Assembly: GCA_000436735.1 (NCBI GenBank)
Contig: FR887070.1
Location: 1 to 7,290 of the forward strand
DNA length: 7,290 nucleotides
Reading direction: 5' to 3'
Source: Firmicutes bacterium CAG:170
GTDB taxonomy: Bacteria; Bacillota; Clostridia; Oscillospirales; Oscillospiraceae
Below are positions 1-5,046 of the stretch, piece by piece (within the stretch, counting starts at the first letter, position 1; each line of letters begins with the position of its first letter). The position numbers were made by a program, and so were the translations under genes. Under the pieces are notes generated by a model. That model was not told the DNA's origin, ran no database searches, and saw only the letters and a program-made list of their open reading frames with translations.

Positions 1-29
1 GCAAGCGCCGGCGGCCCTTTTTCTGCACC

Positions 30-65
30 CCAAAGGCGCGGGATGCCTCCGGCGGCATACTTTGG
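30..65. repeat. Imperfect inverted repeat in GC-rich gene-free stretch
   Basis: CCAAAG (30-35) faces CTTTGG (60-65). Inside them lies a second pair, ATGCC (43-47) and GGCAT (54-58), around a 6-base loop. An alternative fold pairs the GGCG..GGG stretch (35-42) with CCCGCC (66-71). No coding region is supported between position 1 and the dut stop at 210; the open frames there are short or run antisense into dut. The role is unknown: it may be part of a terminator region or a REP-like intergenic palindrome. I see only one copy in this window. Confidence 0.4.
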
Positions 66-72
66 CCCGCCG

Positions 73-98
73 AAAAAATCACGCCTCCGGCCGATGAT
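73..98 (-). terminator. Possible rho-independent terminator for nrdG-dut
   Basis: Read on the minus strand, a hairpin (98 to 78) has an outer stem of ATCAT with GTGAT (one G-T pair), a two-base bulge and an inner GCC/GGC stem. It is followed at once by six T residues (78-73 on the minus strand). It lies about 110 bases beyond the dut stop, and no better candidate is seen between dut and it. The stem is short and bulged, so the call is tentative. Confidence 0.4.
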
Positions 99-209
99 AG
101 GGGAGCATCCGGGCGCTCCGGCGCATCCTGTCAGACCGGCAAAGACTCCCGCCTATGGCCGAAACCATACGAAGGAGCCTTTTATCGGCGTATTTACCTG
201 CACGGCGCT

Positions 210-641
210 TTATTTGACGCCCGTCGAGCCGAAGCCGCCGCGGTCCACGTCGGAGAGCGCTTCGCACTCTTCGAATTCAACGGCGGGCTGCACCTCAAAA
301 ATGCGGAACTGGCAGATGCGGTCGCCCTTCTCGATCACGGTATCGCGCGTGGCGTAGACCGGGAGCTTCCACTCGTCGTTCGTGCCGCAGTAGCTGTTAT
401 CGATCACGCCGACGGAATTCGCCTGCAAAATGCCCCAGCGGCGGAAGGTCGAGCTTCTCGGCGCGGTGCGGGCCTCGTAGCCCTCGGGCAGCTGCATCGA
501 AACGCCCAGCGGCACGAGCGCGAAATCGCCTGCGTGCAGCGTCATGGTCTCGGCGCAGTACAGGTCGATCCAGTCGCCCTTTTCGGTCATTTTGAGCCGG
601 GGCGCGTCGGGGGAAAAATAATGGATTTTGATTTTGGGCAT
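210..641 (-). CDS. dut: dUTP diphosphatase (trimeric dUTPase family)
   Basis: Hydrolyses dUTP to dUMP and pyrophosphate in the cytoplasm. This keeps uracil out of DNA and supplies dUMP for thymidylate synthesis. The 143-residue protein is a normal length for the trimeric family and shows its five motifs in order: motif I around D23-L27 (weakly conserved), PRSST at 61-65 (motif II), GVIDNSY at 78-84 with the catalytic-type Asp81 (motif III), KGDRICQFRI at 105-114 (motif IV), and the C-terminal glycine-rich RGGFGSTG at 134-141 (motif V). In motif III the usual Arg after Tyr84 is Cys85, followed by an acidic TNDEW stretch; I believe this variant also occurs in related Firmicutes sequences. The ATG at 641 is preceded by AGGAG (652-648), which overlaps the nrdG stop. 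The 10-bp gap makes co-transcription with nrdG, and probably translational coupling, very likely. Confidence 0.95.
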   Translation of the reverse strand: MPKIKIHYFSPDAPRLKMTEKGDWIDLYCAETMTLHAGDFALVPLGVSMQLPEGYEARTAPRSSTFRRWGILQANSVGVIDNSYCGTNDEWKLPVYATRDTVIEKGDRICQFRIFEVQPAVEFEECEALSDVDRGGFGSTGVK

Positions 642-651
642 AATGAACTCC

Positions 652-1167
652 TCACTGTTCCTCGTCCCAGAGAACGACGGTTCCGGCTTTCAGCGTCTGC
701 GGCATGTCAATGAGCCGCTGATTCTCCGACCCGCGGAAGCGCAGACGCAGATTCTTCTGTTCCTCGATAAACGGCCCATCCACCAGCACGTCGAGGCTTG
801 CCAGCAGCGCGTCGGTCACGCCCGGGATCTGCGGCAGGTTTTCTCCGTAGACATAGCCCGTGAACGACCAGATGGACTTCTGCGGATAGGCCGCGCGGAG
901 CTTTTTCGACAGCTCCAGCAGTCCCGCCTGATTGCGCGGGTCGAACGGCTCACCGCCGAGATAGGTCACGCCGCGGATATAGTCCGGCTGCGCGAGACGG
1001 ACGATCCGGTCCATCACGGCCTCGTCGAACGGCTCGCCGTAGTTGAAGTCCCACGCCTCGGCGTTAAAGCAGTTTTTGCAGCGGTGTGTGCAGCCGGAGA
1101 CGAATACGCTCACGCGCACGCCGGGGCCGTTCGCAATATCCCATGGTTTGATGGTCGCGTAGTTCAT
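652..1167 (-). CDS. nrdG: Anaerobic ribonucleoside-triphosphate reductase activating protein (radical SAM)
   Basis: NrdG uses a [4Fe-4S] cluster and S-adenosylmethionine to generate the glycyl radical on NrdD, which activates class III ribonucleotide reductase. The 171-residue protein has the family N-terminus NGPGVRVSVFVSGC, then the cluster-binding CxxxCxxC (C26, C30, C33). GGEP at 71-74 is the SAM-binding motif, and WSFTGY, DVLVDGPF and RFRGSENQRLID follow, all typical of NrdG. I place the start at the ATG at 1167-1165 because GGAGGA lies just upstream and the family sequence begins MNYATIKPW. An upstream in-frame start at 1200 would add 11 unrelated residues and lacks a ribosome binding site. 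The gene leads the nrdG-dut unit. Its partner nrdD is not adjacent but lies beyond the oppositely oriented exporter pair. No clear promoter or NrdR box is seen directly upstream. Confidence 0.95.
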   Translation of the reverse strand: MNYATIKPWDIANGPGVRVSVFVSGCTHRCKNCFNAEAWDFNYGEPFDEAVMDRIVRLAQPDYIRGVTYLGGEPFDPRNQAGLLELSKKLRAAYPQKSIWSFTGYVYGENLPQIPGVTDALLASLDVLVDGPFIEEQKNLRLRFRGSENQRLIDMPQTLKAGTVVLWDEEQ

Positions 1168-1186
1168 ACATTCCTCCAGAGCGGGC

Positions 1187-1214
1187 TTGACAACAGTCAA
1201 TAATCTGCTAAAAT
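1187..1214 (+). promoter_or_regulatory. Sigma-A-type promoter for yjjP-yjjB, with dyad over the -35
   Basis: A perfect -35 TTGACA (1187-1192) and an extended -10 TGC-TAAAAT (hexamer 1209-1214) are separated by 16 bp. Transcription should start near 1221, giving a leader of about 30 bases to the GTG at 1253. The -35 is one arm of a perfect inverted repeat, TTGAC-aaca-GTCAA (1187-1200), so a bound regulator or a minus-strand -35 (TTGACT) could share it. A TTG-initiated longer reading of yjjP would start inside this -35 box, which argues against that start. Confidence 0.75.
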
Positions 1215-1218
1215 ATCT

Positions 1219-1228
1219 TTTCCGGAAA
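1219..1228. promoter_or_regulatory. Perfect 10-bp palindrome at the predicted yjjP start site
   Basis: TTTCCGGAAA is a perfect palindrome centred about 3 bp past the predicted yjjP transcription start. It lies in the 85-bp region between the divergent nrdG and yjjP genes. The position suits a repressor operator, but such short palindromes also occur by chance, and no regulator gene is present in the window. Confidence 0.3.
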
Positions 1229-1252
1229 TGCTTTTCAAGGGAGGTGCACGCC

Positions 1253-2008
1253 GTGGAGGCACACGATCAGATCGTACACGAGCTTTTGGATATCGGCGAA
1301 ACACTGCTCACCAGCGGCGCGGAGATCAACCGCGTGGAGGACACCATGACCCGCCTCGGACAGGCCTACGGCGCGCAGAAGGTCGATATTTTCGTCATTA
1401 CCTCCGACATCGTCCTCACCATCCTGTTTCAGGACGGCGTGGAGCTGACGCAGACGCGGCGCATCTGCCGCTCAGCCACGGTCGATTTTCAGAAGCTCGA
1501 GGCGCTGAACGCGCTCAGCCGCAGCTGCTGTCAGGAGCCGCTTCCGGCGGAGGAGCTGCACGCGCGCGTGCAGGCCATCCATGCCGGACACGCAAGGCCG
1601 CTGCTGCTGTTTCTCGGGAGTATGCTCGGCGCGGGCGGCTTCGCGGTCTTTTTCGGCGGCGGGCTTTGGGATGGCGTCTTTGCCGCGCTGGCGGGCGCGC
1701 TCGTCCGGCTTTTGCAGGAGAAGATCCTTCCCGTATTCCGCAACGCCGCCGTTTTTCAGTTCCTGACTGCGTTTCTTGTCGGCTCGGTGATCTGCCTCGG
1801 CGGACGCCTTTTCCCGGTGCTTGCGGTCGATAAAATTCTGATCGGCGTAATTATGCTGCTGATCCCCGGCGTTCCGCTGACGAACTCCGTCCGCGACATG
1901 CTGGTCGGACATACCATCTCCGGCCTGCTGCGGCTGGCGGAATCGCTGCTGCTGGCAGGATCGCTCGCCATGGGCTTCGGCAGCGCCATCTATCTGTTCG
2001 GGGTGTGA
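1253..2008 (+). CDS. yjjP: ThrE/YjjP-type exporter, large subunit (threonine/serine exporter family)
   Basis: Inner-membrane protein of the ThrE family N-terminal half (DUF1212, YjjP). With YjjB it forms a two-part exporter; relatives are linked to threonine/serine export, and E. coli YjjPB to succinate export, so the substrate cannot be fixed here. A soluble N-terminal part carries the family signature SGAEINRVEDTM (residues 21-32). It is followed by about five hydrophobic segments (roughly 116-134, 138-152, 167-184, 193-208, 230-250) and the conserved IPGVPLTNSVRDML (204-217) in the fourth-segment region. I chose GTG at 1253 (251 residues) because AAGGGAGG (1236-1243) sits at the right distance. 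The alternative TTG at 1187 falls in the -35 box, and an in-frame GTG at 1244 overlaps the ribosome binding site. The gene ends two bases before the yjjB start, so the two form an operon. Confidence 0.9.
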   Translation: MEAHDQIVHELLDIGETLLTSGAEINRVEDTMTRLGQAYGAQKVDIFVITSDIVLTILFQDGVELTQTRRICRSATVDFQKLEALNALSRSCCQEPLPAEELHARVQAIHAGHARPLLLFLGSMLGAGGFAVFFGGGLWDGVFAALAGALVRLLQEKILPVFRNAAVFQFLTAFLVGSVICLGGRLFPVLAVDKILIGVIMLLIPGVPLTNSVRDMLVGHTISGLLRLAESLLLAGSLAMGFGSAIYLFGV

Positions 2009-2010
2009 CT

Positions 2011-2478
2011 ATGAAAAATCTGATCCAACTGATTGCCGCGCTCGTCAGCACGGCGGGCTTCTGTCTGATGTATCATCTGCCCCGGCGGCATATTCCGCTG
2101 GCCGCAGGCGGCGCGGCCGCCTGCTGGGCGGTCTATCTGCTGCTGCGCAGCCGGATCGGGAATCTGTTCTATCTGGTGCTGCTGGTCAGCATCTTTTCCG
2201 CAGCCTACGCCGAGATCGCCGCGAAATACGCCAAGGCTCCGGCCACGCTGTTCCTGATCCCGGCGCTGATCCCGCTCGTACCGGGCAGCTACGTCTATTA
2301 TATGATGCTCTCGCTCGTTCAGGACAACTACATCGCCACCCGGCGCTACGGCCTTCTGACGGCCCAGTGGGCCATCGGCCTTGCCGCCGGGATCAGCGTC
2401 GTCGCGGTCGTCCATCAGATCCTGGACAGCCCGCACATCCCGAAGCCGAAGCGGCCCTCCGACGGGGATTCCAAATGA
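2011..2478 (+). CDS. yjjB: ThrE/YjjB-type exporter, small subunit
   Basis: Small membrane partner of YjjP (DUF3815/ThrE_2 family), corresponding to the C-terminal half of single-chain ThrE. The 155-residue product is close to the usual YjjB length. It has about four hydrophobic segments (near 5-22, 28-46, 51-68, 78-103) and a last one near 118-137, then a charged tail. The family signature PALIPLVPGSYVYYMM is present near residues 83-98. Translation probably starts at ATG 2011, two bases after the yjjP stop; a GTG at 2005 overlaps that stop and would add two residues. No strong separate ribosome binding site is seen beyond GGGG at 2000-2003, so coupling to yjjP translation is likely. The gene faces nrdD and is followed by a strong terminator. 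Confidence 0.88.
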   Translation: MKNLIQLIAALVSTAGFCLMYHLPRRHIPLAAGGAAACWAVYLLLRSRIGNLFYLVLLVSIFSAAYAEIAAKYAKAPATLFLIPALIPLVPGSYVYYMMLSLVQDNYIATRRYGLLTAQWAIGLAAGISVVAVVHQILDSPHIPKPKRPSDGDSK

Positions 2479-2484
2479 AAACGG

Positions 2485-2514
2485 TGCTGCCGCGCATTGC
2501 GCGGCAGCATTTTT
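2485..2514. terminator. Rho-independent terminator between convergent yjjB and nrdD
   Basis: A perfect 11-bp GC-rich stem (TGCTGCCGCGC at 2485-2495, GCGCGGCAGCA at 2499-2509) with a 3-base loop is followed on the plus strand by TTTTT-G-TTT. It begins 6 bases after the yjjB stop. The nrdD stop codon (2519-2517) lies in the same T-rich tail. On the minus strand the hairpin is followed by CCGTTTTC, a weaker tail, so it may end nrdD transcripts less efficiently. Confidence 0.93.
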
Positions 2515-2516
2515 GT

Positions 2517-4742
2517 TTACAGATGCAGCACCCGGTCGCGGATCTCCTGCGTCCGGCCCTGATTCCAGTACTGCGTGCCGATGTAGCCGCAGGTGCGGCG
2601 GGCGACGTTCATCTTCGACTGGTCGGTGTTGCCGCACTGCGGGCACGTCCAGACGAGCTTCCCGTCTGCATCCTCCTTGATCTCGATCTCGCCGTCGAAG
2701 CCGCAGACCTGACAGTAGTCCGACTTGGTGTTCAGCTCGGCGTACATGATGTGCTCATAGATGAACTTCATGACCTCGAGCACCGCGTCGATGTTCTGCT
2801 GCATGTTCGGCACCTCGACGTAGCTGATCGCGCCGCCGGGCGAAAGCGCCTGGAACTGCGACTCGAAGGCCAGCTTGTCAAAGGCGTTGATATTTTCGGT
2901 CACATGGATGTGATAGGAATTCGTGATATAGTTCTTGTCGGTGATGCCCTCGATGATGCCGAAGCGCTTTTGCAGACACTTGGCGAACTTGTACGTCGTG
3001 GACTCCAGCGGCGTTCCGTAGAGGGAGAAGTCAATATCGGTCTTTTCCTTCCAGCGCTTGCAGGCGTCGTTCATGTGCTGCATGATCTCGATGGCAAACG
3101 GCGTGGCGGCGGGGTCGGTGTGGGACTTGCCGGTCATGTACTTGACGCACTCGTAAAGTCCCGCATAGCCCAGAGAGATCGTCGAATAGCCGCCGTAGAG
3201 CAGCTTGTCGATCGGCTCGCCCTTCTTGAGGCGGGCCAGCGCGCCGTACTGCCACAGGATGGGCGCGGCGTCGGAGAGCGTGCCCTTGAGCCGGTTGTGG
3301 CGGCACATCAGGCCCTCGTAGCAAAGCTCCAGCCGCTCGTCAAAGATCTGCCAGAACTTGTCCAGCGCGCCGCCGGAGGACAGCGCCACGTCCACCAGAT
3401 TGATGGTCACGACGCCCTGATTGAAGCGGCCGTAATACTTGGGCTTGCCCGGCTCGTAATTTCCGGCGTTCGCAACGTTGTTCCAGCCGTTGCCGGAGCG
3501 GTCGGGCGTCAGGAAGCTGCGGCAGCCCATGCAGGTATACACATCGCCGTGGCCCGGCGTCTCACCCTTGGAGAGCTTCAGCTCCTTCATCTTCTTTTCG
3601 GAGATGTAATCCGGCACCATCCGCTTGGCCGTACACTTGGCGGCGAGCTTCGTCAGATACCAGAACTTCGAATCCTCAGTGATGTTGTCCTCCTCGAGCA
3701 CATAGATGAGCTTCGGGAAGGCGGGCGTGATCCAGACGCCCTTCTCGTTCTTGACGCCCTCGATGCGCTGCTTGAGCGTCTCTTCGATGATGATGGCAAG
3801 GTCATGCTGCTCCTGCGCGGAGCGTGCCTCGCCCAGATACATGAACACCGTGATGAACGGCGCCTGGCCGTTGGTGGTCATGAGCGTGACGACCTGATAC
3901 TGGATGGTCTGGACGCCGCGGCGGATCTCGTCGCGCAGGCGGTTTTCAACGACTGAGGAGATCGCTTCCTCGGAAGGCTCCACGCCGAAGGATTTGATCT
4001 CCTCCATCACCGTGCGGCGGATCTTCTTGCGGGAAACGTCCACGAACGGCGCCAGATGCGTCAGCGAGATCGACTGTCCGCCGTACTGGTTGGAGGCGAT
4101 CTGCGCGATGATCTGCGTGGCGATGTTGCAGGCCGTGGAGAAGCTGTGCGGCTTCTCGATCAGCGTGCCGGAAATGACCGTGCCGTTCTGGAGCATGTCC
4201 TCCAGATTTACAAGGTCGCAGTTGTGCATATGCTGCGCAAAGTAATCCGCGTCATGGAAGTGGATGATGCCGGCCTCGTGCGCTTCGACGATCTCGCGCG
4301 GCAGCAGGATACGCGCCGCCAGATCCTTGGAGACCTCGCCCGCCATATAGTCGCGCTGCACCGCGTTGACGGTCGGGTTCTTGTTGGAATTCTCCTGCTT
4401 GACCTCCTCGTTGTTGGACTCGATCAGCGACAGGATCTTTTCGTCCGTCGTGTTGGACTTGCGCACAAGGCTTCTGGTGTAGCGGTAGGTAATGTAATTC
4501 TTCGCCACCTCATACGCGCCATGCGCCATGATCTGGTGCTCGACCAGGTCCTGAATCTCCTCCACGTTCAGCGCCCGGTTCATCGACAGGCAGCTGTTTT
4601 CCACACTCTCGGCAATGCGCCGGATCTGCATGGGGCTGAGCCGCTCGTCCTCTGAGACGACGTTGTTCGCCCTTGTCACGGCGGAGATGATCTTCATGAT
4701 GTCAAAGACCACCTCGGAGCCATTGCGCTTGATGATTTTCAT
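2517..4742 (-). CDS. nrdD: Anaerobic (class III) ribonucleoside-triphosphate reductase
   Basis: Catalytic subunit that reduces NTPs to dNTPs without oxygen, using a glycyl radical made by NrdG. The 741-residue protein starts with an ATP-cone allosteric domain (about 1-90, beginning MKIIKRNGSEVVFD). The catalytic ten-stranded barrel core follows, with HNCDLVNL (C175), MGCRSFL (C407, the expected thiyl-radical cysteine) and NQGVVTINLVDVAL. The C-terminal zinc site comprises C677, C680, C700 and C703. The glycyl-radical loop RRTCGYIG has Gly719 as the radical site, and the end RTQEIRDRVLHL is typical. Residue roles are by family analogy. I start at ATG 4742, where the ATP cone begins, behind GAGGGG spaced 8 bases. 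The frame stays open 36 residues further upstream, but that part has no family resemblance and lies in the untranslated leader. The gene is transcribed alone towards yjjB, and its promoter carries paired NrdR boxes. Confidence 0.97.
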   Translation of the reverse strand: MKIIKRNGSEVVFDIMKIISAVTRANNVVSEDERLSPMQIRRIAESVENSCLSMNRALNVEEIQDLVEHQIMAHGAYEVAKNYITYRYTRSLVRKSNTTDEKILSLIESNNEEVKQENSNKNPTVNAVQRDYMAGEVSKDLAARILLPREIVEAHEAGIIHFHDADYFAQHMHNCDLVNLEDMLQNGTVISGTLIEKPHSFSTACNIATQIIAQIASNQYGGQSISLTHLAPFVDVSRKKIRRTVMEEIKSFGVEPSEEAISSVVENRLRDEIRRGVQTIQYQVVTLMTTNGQAPFITVFMYLGEARSAQEQHDLAIIIEETLKQRIEGVKNEKGVWITPAFPKLIYVLEEDNITEDSKFWYLTKLAAKCTAKRMVPDYISEKKMKELKLSKGETPGHGDVYTCMGCRSFLTPDRSGNGWNNVANAGNYEPGKPKYYGRFNQGVVTINLVDVALSSGGALDKFWQIFDERLELCYEGLMCRHNRLKGTLSDAAPILWQYGALARLKKGEPIDKLLYGGYSTISLGYAGLYECVKYMTGKSHTDPAATPFAIEIMQHMNDACKRWKEKTDIDFSLYGTPLESTTYKFAKCLQKRFGIIEGITDKNYITNSYHIHVTENINAFDKLAFESQFQALSPGGAISYVEVPNMQQNIDAVLEVMKFIYEHIMYAELNTKSDYCQVCGFDGEIEIKEDADGKLVWTCPQCGNTDQSKMNVARRTCGYIGTQYWNQGRTQEIRDRVLHL

Positions 4743-4859
4743 GATGCGTTCCCCTCTCCCTATCACACCGCAGAATGCAGGGCATCCTGCAAGCAAAACT
4801 AAATGTTGCACATTTTGCGGCACTGTGACCACAATATCTTGTATCCTCAATTTCAGTGC
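4743..4859 (-). promoter_or_regulatory. Predicted 117-nt nrdD leader with inverted repeats
   Basis: The stretch between the predicted transcription start and the nrdD ATG contains several complementary arms: GCACTG/CAGTGC (4820-4825 with 4854-4859), which would close a stem at the very 5' end; AAATGT-tgc-ACATTT (4801-4815); and TGCAGG-gcat-CCTGCA (4776-4791). None carries a proper T-tract, so a simple attenuator is not evident, and I recognise no known riboswitch. They may be RNA structures or DNA operators. Confidence 0.4.
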
Positions 4860-4865
4860 AATGCT

Positions 4866-4894
4866 ACTATACCCGAAAACGCGGGGCGTGTCAA
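4866..4894 (-). promoter_or_regulatory. Sigma-A-type promoter of nrdD
   Basis: On the minus strand, a perfect -35 TTGACA (4894-4889) and a -10 TATAGT (4871-4866) are 17 bp apart, predicting a start near 4859. The distal edge of the -35 is 7 bp from the nearer NrdR box, so the boxes occupy roughly -43 to -89 relative to the start. Confidence 0.8.
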
Positions 4895-4901
4895 GGGAAT
4901 A

Positions 4902-4917
4902 TTGCGATATTTAGTGG
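4902..4917. promoter_or_regulatory. NrdR box, promoter-proximal, degenerate
   Basis: TTGCGATATTTAGTGG matches 10 of 16 positions of the NrdR consensus acaCwAtATaTwGtgt, including most of the central core. On its own it would be unconvincing. Its centre lies exactly 31 bp from that of the strong box, the three-helical-turn spacing typical of NrdR box pairs. Confidence 0.7.
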
Positions 4918-4932
4918 ACTTTTCTCCGTGAA

Positions 4933-4948
4933 ACACAATATATAGCGT
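4933..4948. promoter_or_regulatory. NrdR box, strong
   Basis: ACACAATATATAGCGT matches 15 of 16 positions of the NrdR consensus. NrdR is the ATP-cone repressor that senses ATP/dATP and shuts down ribonucleotide reductase genes. The box sits at the centre of a longer dyad, GTGAAAC...GTTTCAC (4928-4953), in which 11 of 13 base pairs are symmetric. It most likely serves nrdD, but it is also about 35 bp upstream of the -35 of the divergent EIIC gene. Confidence 0.9.
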
Positions 4949-4963
4949 TTCACATGGAAACGC
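4945..4963. promoter_or_regulatory. Inverted repeat upstream of the EIIC promoter, overlapping NrdR dyad
   Basis: GCGTTTC-acatg-GAAACGC has perfect 7-bp arms and shares the GTTTCAC arm with the extended NrdR dyad. It lies 19 bp upstream of the EIIC -35. Its right part (ATGGAAACG) matches the left half of a catabolite-responsive element, but the right half of the cre consensus fails. It may be an activator or repressor site for the EIIC gene; the regulator is unknown. Confidence 0.4.
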
Positions 4964-4982
4964 CCCGGTATTTGTATTTCGG

Positions 4983-5010
4983 TTGACAACACCGGAAAGT
5001 CTGGTAGAAT
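4983..5010 (+). promoter_or_regulatory. Sigma-A-type promoter of the PTS EIIC gene
   Basis: A perfect -35 TTGACA (4983-4988), a 16-bp spacer and an extended -10 TGG-TAGAAT (hexamer 5005-5010) predict a start near 5017 and a leader of about 30 bases. The ribosome binding site GGGAGG (5038-5043) sits close to the ATG at 5047. Confidence 0.8.
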
Positions 5011-5046
5011 AGCCTCAGAAGAGATACCAAGGAAAGAGGGAGGAAA

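Noticed and set aside
628..1203. A 191-codon open frame on the plus strand
   Set aside because: Antisense to nrdG, which has all its family motifs; no ribosome binding site or recognisable protein features.
1187..1252. Longer yjjP starting at TTG 1187
   Set aside because: The TTG is part of a perfect -35 box with a matching extended -10 downstream, so it would precede the transcript start. GTG 1253 has a strong ribosome binding site and begins at the family N-terminus.
2367..3956. A 529-codon open frame on the plus strand
   Set aside because: It runs antisense to nrdD, begins inside yjjB and has a low-complexity, Val/Asp/Ala/Arg-rich composition typical of the complement of a GC-rich gene. 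nrdD on the other strand is unmistakable.
4743..4850. 36-residue N-terminal extension of nrdD
   Set aside because: The family ATP cone begins exactly at M37 of that frame, behind a GAGGGG ribosome binding site; the extension lies in the predicted leader.
4954..4968. Catabolite-responsive element (cre) before the EIIC gene
   Set aside because: Only the left half (ATGGAAACG) fits; the right half of the consensus fails at three positions, so it is not listed as a cre site.
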